This document shows, piece by piece, positions 12,095 to 25,665 of a stretch of DNA of 64,000 bases. The position numbers and the translations under genes were made by a program. The DNA comes from Balanoglossus misakiensis. Its lineage: Eukaryota > Hemichordata. Position 1 is the first letter of the stretch, and each line of letters starts with the position of its first letter. The stretch lies in contig CM082580.2 in the NCBI GenBank assembly GCA_040954595.2, forward strand, positions 13,268,001 to 13,332,000, written 5' to 3'. The notes under the pieces were generated by a model. It was given only the letters and a program-made list of their open reading frames with translations. It searched no databases and was not told where the DNA came from.

Positions 12095-13745
12095 GTGCCC
12101 GGAAAGGGAACTGGCCTTTTGGCGATCAGTATTTGACGTAAAGGTCTGTCGATGATTCTGAAAACAGTTGCATTCACACAACCCGTTTAATTAAATTCCT
12201 GCTGTACAGTAAAGCTGTAGACGAAGGGGATTTCTAAACGACGCGTTTTCCGTTCATGGATTTACTTTTCAAACTGAATGTGGATCCGTCAACTGGCTTC
12301 GTGTCGGTTATATGCTGATGGTTAGCTTTACAGGCGCACCAACACGTGGCTAAACCATACCACAGATCGAAATGTGGCTTCAATTTTCCACCTGGATGTT
12401 TCTAGTAATAAACAAATACTTGCACTGAGAACCAGGTGTTGAATCGATGACACGGCGCACATCTAAAGGTCGTATTCTAAATCTAGGTGTGATTGTTCCA
12501 CGTTGTCTCCTTGGAAACAGGGGGAAATGTTTTGCGGTGTGAAGTCGCCGTGTTGCTCCTGACGCCTGGAAGTTGTTTTGAACGTTCCGCAGTCAGAGTC
12601 ACGTGATGGATGGGGTTAGCAACAGAAAAATAGTCCGATTCGATGAGATGTCAATGTATACCCATCAGTAGGCTTATTTCTATGTACCAATCTAAGTTGG
12701 AAAATAAAATCATGAAAATGATGCAAAAAGTGGCAGCTCTAGTGGCCCATTAAAGCACCCAGCGTCTATAAAAGTCTGTATAAGCCGATTCACGCACAAC
12801 TAGAAGTTAAACCAAACCTGAGAGTATATAGTAGAGTTGAGTTGAGTTCGATGTAGCAGACACATACCAGATGCATTTGAGTTGCTGCGATTTTGATTGA
12901 TTAGATTAGAGTGATCCTATAGATAGTATGACTATCGAGTTAGTCACATCATCAATTCTTCCGCTTGATTTCACCAAACTTGATTAACAGGCTCAGCCAA
13001 GTTCTGCATTTGTTGCATGGGGCTCTTATTTGTGCCTGGACTGTCAGTGACGTCATCAGATCTCGAAAAATAGCACCGATGGCAACACGGCGGGGAATTC
13101 TCGGCACGACGCTTGTCTTCACGCCCACGCGCGCCACGTGGCAAATCTCGAAGCGACGAAAAAAGGGGCCTGTGAAGCCTAAACGGCTCAAATGCTGTCA
13201 GCTACTGCAATTTGACGGCGTTAATTAACATGGACGGGTAACAGCTCCTGCACACGTACGTGATCGAGCAGTGACTTGTTATAACAAACACCAGCTAACA
13301 AGTCACGAGCGTCTTATAAAAATAGTCGGAGGATGTTGCATCTTACTGGTGAAACATTTTGTCCATGGCTATATTAAATATAAAAGAATGTTTTCCCATA
13401 ATTATTAATTCGGGACAACTAACACTAAAACTGGTGCATTATAATTCGCTGACTTCTGTTTCAACCACGTGACCTGAGTAAAACTCTAAAGAAAATGTGC
13501 TTCCGGCAGTTGCGTAATGCACATGCGTACATATGCGCCTTTTGTCATTGTCAATCAGTTGTCAATCCTACTCCATATTCCAGTTCTATGTTAAACCCGA
13601 CACTTAGGCTATACATTCCATTCGAATTATACTCAGCGGCTGTGTAAGAGTAAATATGTCAGTACCACTATCCAGTAAACAGAGATGGCATAGTGATGGA
13701 CGCATTACTGACTGGACATGACGCGTTTTGGCTGACCTCACCAAA

Positions 13746-13767
13746 TGACGTCACCAAAGATGGCCGC
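13746..13767 (+). promoter_or_regulatory. CRE plus YY1-like motif cluster
   Basis: A palindromic TGACGTCA (13746-13753) is followed four bases later by AAGATGGCCGC, a YY1-type motif that in animals often sits at or just after the transcription start and overlaps the start codon. The ATG here opens only eight codons and no good donor follows, so if this is a promoter its gene was not recognised. Confidence 0.3.
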
Positions 13768-16700
13768 TCGAAATATCACGGTCTGATTCAGTACGGTGAA
13801 AAATGGTCTGTGAACCACAGGATGTTGTGCATCACTGATCATCCCATGTATGAGATGTAGAAGAAATACACAGATATGCAATGTCGCCACACTGTCTAAT
13901 AATGACAGACTGCAACAGCGATGAAATCAATCACATCTGCCTGCACAAAAAGTGCAGTTAATTAGCAAAACCTACTTCAGGGAATGCGAAGCACCGTTTC
14001 CCACTTGACTCTTAAGATAACGATTTATGATGCAGTCGTACCTGGTTTAAATTAAAGCAAATCTTGAATTCCGAAAGATTCTCGCAGCTTACTAATACGC
14101 TGTTCTTTTTAGTTCTGCACAAGAAAAAATTGGCATTGCCAGTGGATGACCATATCAGCCTGAAAGGAGAGAACACTATTTTCTTGGAACCGAGCAACTG
14201 AAGACTGCTGTCTGTCACATTCAATGCTGCAAATGAGGTCACTGCGATTCTCACTTGCTCACGTTTCACATTTTTGAAAAGAAGCTGAACAAGATGGAAT
14301 AAAGGAAAGAGTTCAAGGACATTGTTGCCTCCCACGTCAAGTTTGATACAGAGCACCACTTTTGCAGATGCATTTCAGGCATCCCTCTTTCATATTAAGC
14401 TTAAAATGTATACATGTACTTTTTTCATATAATAAATGTCAGCATGAAACACACCAAGCTATATAAAGGCGAAATAATTATTTTAAAAAGGCCTTTTAAG
14501 GTGCATCGACCCCCTAATATCTTCAAAACCAATTAACGTGTAGGAATATTCAAACGTACAGATAGAACTGTGATGCAGCGATGGTACAAAAACACGACTG
14601 CGCGTCACATGATGTCTGTGGCCGCTCAGCGATAATAACGCAATATGAAGTTTTCAACTGCAAGATCACGTGACCTGGAACCCCCCCCCCCTCCATGATC
14701 ATTTCAAAGCACAACATGCCGCATCAATTTTCGATGGCGTTCCCAACTTGCCGCAAAGATTTATGTCACCTTCTGCTATAGGTTACAAACCCATCGCAAG
14801 AACATGTATTAACCTCAATATGCCCCGATTGCGTAGTTACATTCTCAGCATAGCGTGGGCCTGTTTTCTACTCTCAGATCACAGACATCTGGAATACCTT
14901 CTTGAATCGATACCCTGAATGGTTGGTGTTTATCTTGGCTCAATTGAAACAGACTTTGGATGCCATGTTAATGTGATCATTATAGCACTTTCCGTATCTT
15001 AATGGTAATTCTTTAACGGGCTGAAATGTGAAATATCTTTCGCAAGTTCGGCTGAGGATGTGAAAGAGTAGATTCTGTAGTAAATACAGTGATACAAATG
15101 AGACAAGAAAAACGTTTCTGGCGCTTTCACACGGCGATGGCGAAGGACGTAACGATTGGCCCACGGACGGAACGCAACCTAAAGATCCCAACTCCGACTA
15201 CGTCCGCGGGGACTAATAAACCACGGTATTCCGCATAACAACTAGGGAAGGTTGCAGAACCCTCCCCGTAGATACGAAGGTAACTACGAATGGCATTTAA
15301 ATGGTATCAACGAGAAAATATCTGTAATTATCCGATGGTTGTTTGTGCTCTTGGGTGGTAAACGTGCATTCAAAGCTCTCAACGACATCTGAAAATTCCA
15401 GAGACGTCTTCCATATCGAACTCCGGATTAAAAAAAGGTCTTCAATATTTCCGCCCTGTGTGTTCTCTGCGAAAACGACGACCACACACGGAGGGCGGTC
15501 CATGTTAGCAGTCAACATTAGCTTGATTTAGAAATCAAAGCTATAATAAGGACAGTCATCGTAAACAAATTGCTATCATCACGAAGACGAGAAACCACGT
15601 GACGACCGTTTCGACTGCCAAAACTAAGACTGGGACCACTTTTCTCCTAATTTTGGCCAAGTATACAACTACTCAAATTTTGAGTGGTTTCAAGATCCCG
15701 TGATTTGTGCCAAGTATTCTTGAGTAAACTTTGCTTCCCCAGTCTTGGCATTCATTCTCACAAAAGACAATCCCACCTGGTATCTAACTGAGCTTTCAAC
15801 AAAAAGACATCGCCAGGATTCCAGCAGCGATGTTTTCACAATAGCTTTCGTTTCGCCAGTGACTCCAAACATCGCTGTAACAAAACAGTTGCTTTCCATT
15901 TGACGCCAATGTAAATATAGACGAGTACTTCGGCATTCAGTAATTTTATCGACAGCATTAATGTCGGTAATTTTATCGTTAATTAGAAGAGACGTTCAAT
16001 CCATTGTACCGAACACGCACGCACACTGGTTGAAGCATCGACATATTAATAACATTTAAATCAGAACCAAGTCAATCATACGATGCAGTTGCGTCAAATA
16101 AATTACAAAATTCAACCACTTTTCTAGTACACAAATCAAATCAGCTGTCGAAATGACAAGTTATAGCATTCCACATTTGCAATCGATTTACTGTCGTTAA
16201 AACAGAATCTACTCTCTTGCGGCAGTGGTAGTTCTGCGACAGATATAACGTGATGTTACTCTTCCCATCTATCCGTGGACTGGAAAAATTGGAACATTGT
16301 CGGGTGGATATGAAGTGAAAACTAAACACTGGGATATTCAGAAGTGTTGAACAAGAGGTGACGTTTTATCACTTGGACGAGAACAACCGTGTGCATGCAT
16401 GTGCCAGAATAGATTTATTTTAAAATCAATAAAGTGGCGATCGCTGGAGTGTAATTTAGAACATTACCGGAACAGGTCAACTAATCTAGGTTTTTCAAAG
16501 GGAAGCTTGCAGTCACTGTCGTTTCTGCCTGTTCCAGTGAAATTGCTGTGGAATGTTCAGTAACAATCACAGTGATGGTTACAGAAAAAGATAAGCTTTA
16601 CCTTGAGATTGCGTCTGTTTGAGTTAAATGACTGTCCTTCTAACCGGCTATATCCACATTAAGCAGTGACAGAGCGAGATTGTTCACGTTCCGTACGATA

Positions 16701-17700
16701 CAATCTGCGCTGAAGACCATTTCCCATAGTTTTCGCGGAGCACAAACCCGCTGAATAAGGGAAAAAAATACGCTGTACGTTTTGGGCGAGGTCATTTTGC
16801 TGCGGGGGTGTTGGCTACATGGTCCGTCCACTCAGACGCCGCCGGGTCCACGCAGTCCCAGAAGCCACTGCTTCATCTGCACGTGAGTACGGTAGGAGCC
16901 TGGGAAGTTGGGGGGGGGGGGGGGCACCGACCAGCGGTCCGGCAGATGTACTACGCAGTCTTCGTGACATTTGACCCTGCCGGAATAAACACCACTCGGC
17001 TACACGTTTTCTTGTTTAAAACACCAATAAATGATATAGGGATACACCATTGCTTTTCAGTCCCCAACCGCCGAAAAATTATTTTTTTTCCAATAAAATC
17101 ATAGAATTGTGGGTCAATCATTACATTGCCTAACAGTCGTCTTCGACGCTCTCATGTAATGTTTCGATTATGGACACATGTCGACCCATTAAATAAGCTT
17201 ATCGATGAATATTCAGCATTGCCTGCGCATATTATCTGAATAAAGCTGTTCTAAACCCTGATAAAAAACAGAACTAGTCCCCCTCTTCATCTCACGACAT
17301 GTCCATTATCTGAGAATGGAAAGAATTGTCAAGCGACAATCTCACCCGCCGTGGGCGATGCGTTGCTTTACAAGGCCATTTCGACTACAATTCCAACAAA
17401 CATTGAATGGAAAAGCGTTTTCCATTGCACGGTCGTTCAGTGGATGCAAACCTCGAACGGGGGAGTTCGTTGACTTCATTAAAATCTGAGACCGTTTCGT
17501 ACGAGTGCCGCAAAGCAAGTTAGGCCTATTTACATTTTAATCATGACGATTTTAGTCGCCCCGCCTCGAGTGTCGTTATTGATGTTAATCCAGCGGCTGA
17601 TCAGAGTTTTTAAGCTATACATTCACCAATACCTGCTCAGTCTGCTTTACTCACCTGTCGTTCTTCAATTCATGTTATTTCCTTCTGCATCCAAGTGAGA

Positions 17701-17925
17701 TTAGTCGTAGAGTAAGTGAGTATACATGGTAGAACACGTGTAATTGATTGTTAAGTGAGTATACATAGAAGAACACGTCTGATTGGTCGTAGAATGAGTA
17801 TACATGGTAGAACACTTGTGATTGGTTGTTAAGTGAGTATACATTGTAGAACACTTGTGATTGGTCGCATAGTGATTATACATAGTAGAACACGTGCGAT
17901 TGGTTACGTAGAGTTGGTATACACG
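17701..17925. repeat. 39-bp minisatellite, about six units
   Basis: The core gtatacat recurs at 17720, 17759, 17798, 17837, 17876 (variant) and 17917 (variant). That is an exact 39-bp period for five units and 41 bp for the last. Each unit also carries a 'tagaacac(g/t)tgtgattggt'-like segment. Because 39 is a multiple of three, the minus strand shows a 60-codon open frame with a 13-residue repeat beginning MYTH. I read this as a consequence of the period, not as a gene. Two units contain the E-box CACGTG. Confidence 0.9.
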
Positions 17926-19985
17926 GTACGATTCAAATCAAGGATCCTTTTCCAATAAATTAATGACGATACATTGTTCCTGTGCTTGTCATCATATATT
18001 TATTTGCGGTTTTCCAGTTTGTCAGAGAAGAGCTTTTTTGGACGTTGCAGTTACAATGATTGAATCAGGCCAAGACAATGAAGTAACTTGTTTTGACTTG
18101 TACATGCTTGTCAAGTAGCTCTGTTACTTAGAAGTTAGGCTAACTATAATGTGACACTAACGCTTCCGCATCAGTGACGCGGATTTGCTGTACTGTAGTG
18201 ATTAACGTCAGATCAAAGCCTTCCACCGGCGATCTGCGCTCGCATTGAATTATCTTTTGATTAAATGGAAGTAAAACGAGGTGGCACTAACTCAAAGTGC
18301 GCGCGAACTGGAGCGTATTATATTCCGAGGTAGAGAATGTCAACGGTTGATGAACGGACATTCGGGTCAGGGTTTGGTGAAGTCAAGGTTAAGAGTGTGA
18401 CCATGGCCGGGTGGGTGGCATTTGAAAGGAAAACCAGAAGTCGGAGAAATATTATATAGGACGTGTTGCAAGAATCATGGGGAGACGCAGGGCGCAGCCG
18501 TACAGAAGTATAACGTGAGATCATCTAGTGCTATGAATATGACAAAAGCTTGACAATGAATATACAATAAGACGAGTACACCAACCGGCCCTTTGGCTCT
18601 CTATTCTATACCAATGGACTCTATGTCTCGAGGAGATTTAAGCTGGGTTGACTACGTACTTAATATAAACGTGCAAAATAGAAATCAAAAGTTAGAGGTG
18701 CTCTCCTTGAAGAGCCTATCTAATCCACTTCGCTAGGAAGCCCACGCGTATGTATATATTCGAGCGGAAATACAGAGGCGTGTGACTTGTAGATATCTGA
18801 CGGTAAAGTGAAGACATGAGGATTGTGAAAAAAAGAGCCCGGGGCCGTGTCTAACTACCAGCATCCCCTATGGGACTACATGCATAGAAAACATCCTTGC
18901 GAGCTGTGGATATGCAGTGACCTTTTCCCGCCTGTTCTAAATTCGCAGGGGGTAAGGCGTCGTCAGCTGTCGGCATTTCACGTTCAACTGCCCAATTGAA
19001 GCTGAAGACACTCTGAAAGAACGACTCTGTAAATTTGTCTCCGGGACTCTGTCTCTGCAAATCCGTCTCGTCTTCCCTATGTCTCCCGTGGGAAGCTTTC
19101 ACGCTGCCAAGCCAACTAGTCAGACCTCTTTCCTGCTTCACCACTAAAGACTTGGTTCTGTGTTAAATTATTGATGCTCTCCAGCTGGACAAGGCTAATG
19201 GCGAAGTATTGAATGAATACCTTTCACCTGTCCAGGTCTTTGGGCAATGGCAAGGGGAAATTATCTATAATATCTATCAGTGCACCAATGAACCGATTTG
19301 CTTGATTAATCATCCGGCAGTACTGTCTATAATCGAATTACTTCGAGAGAGAAATTGGTGGACTTAAAATAATCTAACACGGAGTAACCAACGACCCTCC
19401 GACGCCGCGGAGGTGTTTGCTGCCACATTGCAACACACCCATCGCGAATGTCACAGACGCCATGTTCACTGTATACCGGAAGTGCGGACATTTTCCCGAT
19501 AGCACTTTTATATATCGGTGTCGCCCCCAAAATGCCACTCTCTGTTTAGTTTTTCGACAACTACAAATACAAGACATGGAAACTATTGAAGCGCACGTCC
19601 AAGATACACTGTTTTTAACCACTTCTTGCGGGCTGCATACACGTGATCCCAGGATTCATCGCTCAAAATACGTCACTTCCGTTCACCAGCATCGCAAAGC
19701 GGAGTAAATTTGTCTTGTCACTATTATGCCCCTTTTCACCGGACTAATGAAATCGATAGAACACAATACACAAAATGATTTTGCTTTGGAGATTTATACT
19801 GAGATCATCGAGTACTGCGAGAATTGGATTGTGTTTGGATCACGGCAGCGATACAGATCGATTGATGAGCTGGCGTTTTCCCCATTAGAATTTTAGGAAA
19901 TGTTTTTTGGGTGAAATACTGATACCTGGGACAATGTCATTGTTGTAAATCTGTCGATACAGTTTCGAGGAACATAATGCATGTG

Positions 19986-20018
19986 AGATGGCGCGATATC
20001 ATCACGTTGCTGGGCAAC
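19986..20018. promoter_or_regulatory. CTCF-like core next to an X-box palindrome
   Basis: AGATGGCGC (19986-19994) matches the core of the bilaterian CTCF motif AGRKGGCGC. Twelve bases on, GTTGCTGGGCAAC (20006-20018) is a symmetric X-box-like site. The surrounding 100 bases are CpG-rich. A regulatory element is inferred; no gene start is recognised beside it. Confidence 0.3.
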
Positions 20019-21206
20019 GCGGTAACACCGGGCCACCAGTGAGATAGCATCGCATCGATGCGTTAGAGCGTGAGTAGCTAGGGAGCTATCGTCAAATGTG
20101 AGTGTTGCGTCGCGCCATATCAGCGGTGCTACGGCAGCAGAGAAATCGGTATATTATCAAGGCAGTGTCGCCATGTGAAAGCGGATCGGATGGCATTTTT
20201 CCATAGCCTACATCATTCGTGCACTTGTTGTTCATCTCAAAGTTGACTCGACACAGGAAATGACCGCCTCACACCGGCGCCAAAAACAGTCGAGACTAGG
20301 AGACTTTGCGATTTTGCAATATTATACCGCACTGATAACATGCGTATTTTCGCACACATATGGAAAAACTACCCAACTGATAGATCCAACTACACCAAAA
20401 GGTCAGTCAACAGGAAAGCTGCTCGCGGCAGACTGACACATTTACCAGATTATAAAAGTTATATGAAGAAAAATTTGAACATGAAAATCAGTGTGTCCTG
20501 TAAATAGGTCAAGATTTCTTGTACACTGTAGTTTTATTCAGTAACTTCGAAGATATGTTTTCATGTAATGTTAAAAACGTAACGAAACAAAATAATGACT
20601 AAACCGGCATGCCGTTTCCGTGGAAACGAATAAGTTTTACGACTTGGTCATTGCAGTAGCTGGAAGCAATGGGGGTACTATCTGGATGAAGCGAGACACT
20701 GGGGAAAATATATTGTGACAGCCAGACAATCCTTATATATGTTATTGTAAATAACGAAGATTTACGAAAGATTCGCTTCTTGTAATTTTAATGACATTAC
20801 ACCCTGGGTACTAGGCCTACGTGAATATCGTTCCTGTCACTCGGCGAGAGGCATCACACCCGGGGGATGTGCTTTTGTGCGTCGAAGTCGGAACAATGGA
20901 TGCTTTGTACAGTCATCATGTCTTCGTTCATCGCGGTTGCTGAGAGACCGAACAGTGGACAACCAAAGACTCTTTCATAATTAAAGAGTGAAATAAGAAC
21001 AACATTTCATTTTGGTGATCTTTTGTGATCCTTGCTTACAAAAATTACTGGTTGATATTCATATTATATAAGCTCACTGAAATAAGATTACCCATCATCA
21101 ACACATTGGTGTTATCTTGAAATATCGCTTACACAACCTTAGAAGCTGACAAGAAAGGCATATTATCGTTTGAGGGCGAGTTGAAAATGGCAATTTTAGT
21201 ATTTTC

Positions 21207-21215
21207 AGATGGCGC
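21207..21215 (+). promoter_or_regulatory. CTCF-like core motif
   Basis: AGATGGCGC matches the core AGRKGGCGC. Nine bases alone are weak evidence; it is recorded because the same core occurs at 19986 and, reversed, at 49635. Confidence 0.2.
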
Positions 21216-23088
21216 CAGTTTATAAAGAAGGACTCCCTAACATGATATTGTTTTAAGCGGTCGCTATTTGTGTGGGATCTGTGGCTGTTGTACTTGATGC
21301 AACCGCGTGTCCATACGTCATCACGCCGGGTTTCGTGTGCTGCTATGTTGGCATCATGGCCTAAATATTGCAGCAACACCAACTAAGATCCTTTTGTCTG
21401 TGATTTCATGATGTATCACTAGATATAATTATACAGTTTGCCATTTGGGACTTCTATTTTCTAAACATCCTTTAATTCCCTAGTGTTTAACACACCTCTA
21501 TAATTTCACTTCCAGAGAACGTTGTTGGTGATCAAATTATGACATTAAATGTAGCAATGCATTGACGCTTAACCTTTCTTGATAGAAACTATTACTCCAT
21601 TCGATTGGGGAGACACACAGGGGAAAATGTCACTCTGAATTAATATTCTCAAAGTCGAGGTGTTACATTTCTGTTGGCGTGAAGAACGTTTCGAGGCGAC
21701 AAGGGACGATGAATGACGAAGATGGATTGCACTGATTTTCTGATACACATTTTGTGACGCGTAATGATACTAAAATGGCTGTAATATTAGATTACTTGAA
21801 AGTCAGGGCCGATAATTGAGGCCTTATCTGTTAATCAACATGGCAACGTCTCTTCCATTATGGGCAGCTATCATCGTTGTTTCTGCCACTAACCACTTGC
21901 TCCACACCGTGCACTTGCTATAATGTCCGTTAATCTTAATCTGTACGTGGAAACTGTTCTGCCTACAGACATATTCGAGAAACCTTCGGAAATTGAATTT
22001 CTCCTGGTACACTTCCTTTTCCAGACTTGCCGCCAGTCAGTCTATGCTCTCGGTTTTACAATTGCCTCACGGATGGTATAATATGACATTCGCGAAAACA
22101 TCTTTCCAAACCGTGATTTTACCGTATCAACATAACCTGCTCTCAGATAACCACACATTCGATCCAATGTGAGAAAATCCTAAATTCATCACCGAAATTT
22201 ACCAACTACGTATACAAGCATTTTCTTCACCGTCAACTGGGCAGGAGCATATCATTTCCTCTAGCAATAACGAATAAGATCCAATACGACCATTTCGACT
22301 TTACCAACATGTTGGAGCTGACAGCGAACCAGTTACTTAATGATTTTCTTAAGCGGGGACTGTGTCATTGACGATAGTACACCTGAGCGTGTTTTCCAGA
22401 AACTTTGTCCGTCTCATGTGTGTGTCACTTCAGAAGGTCTCAGATTATGAGCGGTTCACGTTTCACTTTTTTACAATTTTTCAAAGCGATGCAGGACTTG
22501 GTCATCACAATATAATGAAGTCATTAAAAATCTGAATGCCATCTCATCTGTGGGCACAAGCACCCCGGAGACGGACAATGGGAGAAAAAATCGATCTGCA
22601 CAGCAATTTGATTTTGGACAAGGTAATTACACGACATTTGGAAAGATGAAATTAAGGGTGAATAACCCGCTATGCAAATCACAAGACGAGTCTGATCTCA
22701 TGACCTGAAAGTGGAAATTGGATTTCTAACCCCTGGTTGAAATAATCACATGGATACTAGAGAAAATTGGCTTTCGACTGACATTCTTTACTCTGTGTTA
22801 ACATCTTCATTGATCCAATCCAAAAGAACAGCGCCACCTTGTCAGAGAAGAAAAATATTTTGAACTGGGAAATCTTTGACTCGGGAGACGCATGCGCACG
22901 ACCAACAGTCTCCGTCAAAACCTTTGTGAACCTATGCACTTTATAAGCCGATTTTTTAAGTAGCAGGCACTTTAAAAAACTTTTCTCTTCTGAAACTAGA
23001 GTGAAGTGCGTCGGGCACTCGTTCCTTGGAAGTTCATCGGGCTAGAGACTGCGCCAAATAATATCATATTAACCAAGTTCTCACAATC

Positions 23089-23101
23089 CAAGATGGCCGC
23101 C
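23089..23101 (+). promoter_or_regulatory. YY1-like motif
   Basis: CAAGATGGCCGCC is an excellent YY1-type match, of the kind that overlaps start codons of many animal genes. The ATG opens only eleven codons and no exon could be linked to it, so no gene is called. Confidence 0.25.
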
Positions 23102-25651
23102 AAATTGTTTTCGATGGGGACATTTTGAATTGCATAATATGGGCACATGTAAATATATCGCTACTAATGGAGGGATTAAACTGTGTTGGCAGGGCAAAGA
23201 TTTCCATGTGTAAAGTGTCTGTCTTTGAGAGGCGAAATCAATAACCATGACGTACGTGTGAGGTTCGTGTTTCTCCTCATCTTCGTCTGTTGACTGCACC
23301 CCATACAGCGGTGTGCAGATAAGATACAATCGCAAGATGGTGAATTGACACGAAACAAGATTTGACGGCAGACCACAAGCACCAGATGAGTTTTTCCGCT
23401 GAAATCAACTTATACAGTTATCCTTTACTGTGGGGTTAGAAGAACTGGGTTAACATCACTGAACAGTGGTTCGGTAGAATTTGATGACTTCTCGATTAAG
23501 TCTAGTCACGCAAGATCCAAAGGAATTTATTACATTATTCTGTCGTTGTATCAAGTATCATTGTTGTATAAAACTGAAAAGCAATTCCCAACAGATAATG
23601 AAAGGGCCAGAGGCTAGCCGCAGCACAATTCAGAATTCTCTGGTACTGCGCATTTGCAACGTACGTGTTTTTTTTCTGCGTTTCAAATTCTCGATCGGAA
23701 AATACAACCTTCCTCTTTTTATTAATCTAATTGTTCAGCTTTCATATTATTAATATATTCACGGTGCACGTTCGAGCCGCGTAGTTTAATTAATCAAATG
23801 TTGAAGGGTCTCTTTCATAAACATTTCTCGGCTTATAAGTTTTATAGCATTAAGTAAAACGCTTCAGCAGTGATGCGGCACGACAGCCATCTTGTTTTTT
23901 TCTGGTTACTTGAAGACGTTCCCAGCAATATTTAATGTGATATTTAAAACGTTGTATCAGATTATTCTGACAGCGTGTGATCGCTTCGGAGCGAATATTT
24001 GACATAGTTGACATGGCAATATTATATATCCAGTTCGATTCAAGTTTCAAAGTGTTTGTTGGAGGGGGGGGGGGGGGGTATGCAGCCCAAACCCGGTTGT
24101 CTGAGAAATTAAACGCTATACATCGAGGTGATTCGTGGCTTTTTTGAGTTTTTCCCCGTCGGACTAAAGTTATGTAAAACACATTCTCGGCGACGGCGTT
24201 GTTGCTCAACACATTGCATTCTTCAGCAGGTGAGCATTACGTCTTTATAAAAGAAAACAACCTGTTTTTCTTTCATCTATACAGACAAGTGACATGATTT
24301 ACGATTCTTAAAGCGGTGACTTTAAGAAAGTCACAAAACTGTGTCGAAGTTACTGATCCAAAAAGTTGTTTTTTCCTTGAGAACAGGTTGCGAATTTCAC
24401 TCTTAATTTGGTGTAGCATACATAGTTCCGTTACGTAATACACTCGTGCGCACGCGCTTACACACATTTCAGTGATGAGAAGTCCAGGTGTGCCTGCGCT
24501 GTGTCATCCAAAGTACAAACAAACAAACAAACGAACAATAAATACTAGTACCCAAAAACCCAAGTCACCACAGACAGTCAAAACGAATATCGTTATAGCC
24601 ATGTAGCAGATGTATGCAGCGTAAATCGTTATATAGCCATGTCTGGGCAGCTTAGAGCAATAATCTTTTGCGCGAACATGTGAAGTAGTTCGCAGTGACA
24701 AAGGCGACCTGACCATTTGATCTCAGACAAGGTCAACAAACCCCACACTGGCCATAGTACTATTTGTGTTTCAAAAACAAAGATTTGGTTAAGCCTGGAT
24801 GCAATGGCTGGGCTGTCCAGCCTGTCTTTCAAAGAACACTACATATTGGACTGTCACTCGCAGACTGACTGAAAACAAAACAAGCATAACGTCTATTTAA
24901 CTAACACTACCAAACTACTTTTTGTGATTGTCAAAATCAGTTCTTACCGAGTATCGACAGAAACTGTCTCGGCTTGTTTGTGATGTTAGCGGACCGGAAC
25001 TGTGGTGAAACAGTCGTCGCAGAGTTGTGCGTCGTGGAATAGTCACGTGATTTGTGGTATCATCGCAGACTGGCTCGATCTGAGCCGCATTCACAGGCAG
25101 GGGAGAGAAAAAAAATGGTTGGTTTGTCACACCGGTTTGGAAGCCTCCAGAAAAATCCACCAGAGAGAGCACAGTCCCTGCAAAAATTATTCCCTCGATT
25201 TTCCTGCTGTTATAATGCCTATGGTATCTCGGGTGAACATTATTACCGTCGGAGATAATTCTCCGGTTTAGTGACTTGCGTCTTGGTACGTGGTACTATT
25301 TAGGCCGCATTTGTCGAACCTGATAGAGAGTGGAGATGGCGTCAGAATTTGAGCGTGTCTGAAGTGAGACGTTAAACAGGAAATGCAGGGCGATAGCCTG
25401 TGAAACTAATTTATCGTACGTTGTAAAGCAGACCTGTGCTAGATACAGCCATTTTATGAATAAAACTCACCCTTCACAATAACCTATTGAATTCAGAAAA
25501 TGGGTACAGCAATTCAATTCTGTATATCCCGAATCAATCAATTGAACTGTGTTCATATCCTTTAGAAAAAATGAGAAATCTAGGGCGACTGTGTACGTTT
25601 GTGCAATTTTAAGGACATAGATAACAAATGACGTCAGCCTATGCGCTCGGT

Positions 25652-25665
25652 GTCGCCATGGTAAC
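25652..25665. promoter_or_regulatory. RFX X-box-like palindrome
   Basis: GTCGCCATGGTAAC fits the X-box consensus closely (GTYGCCATGGYAAC type). It lies about 1 kb downstream of the inferred NCAPD3 transcript end and far from any recognised promoter. Confidence 0.3.

Noticed and set aside
14012-14359. 115-codon minus-strand frame
   Set aside because: Acceptor-like sequences occur inside it, but it has no recognisable domain and no in-phase neighbour.
15777-15874. Exon-like minus-strand fragment (acceptor ctgttttgttacag, donor CCAG|GTGGGA)
   Set aside because: It is only 32 codons, with no phase-matched neighbour found within several kilobases; splice-like signals alone are common by chance.
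18851-19144. 97-codon minus-strand frame
   Set aside because: No domain, no partner exon and no conserved motif; the length is within chance expectation for this window.
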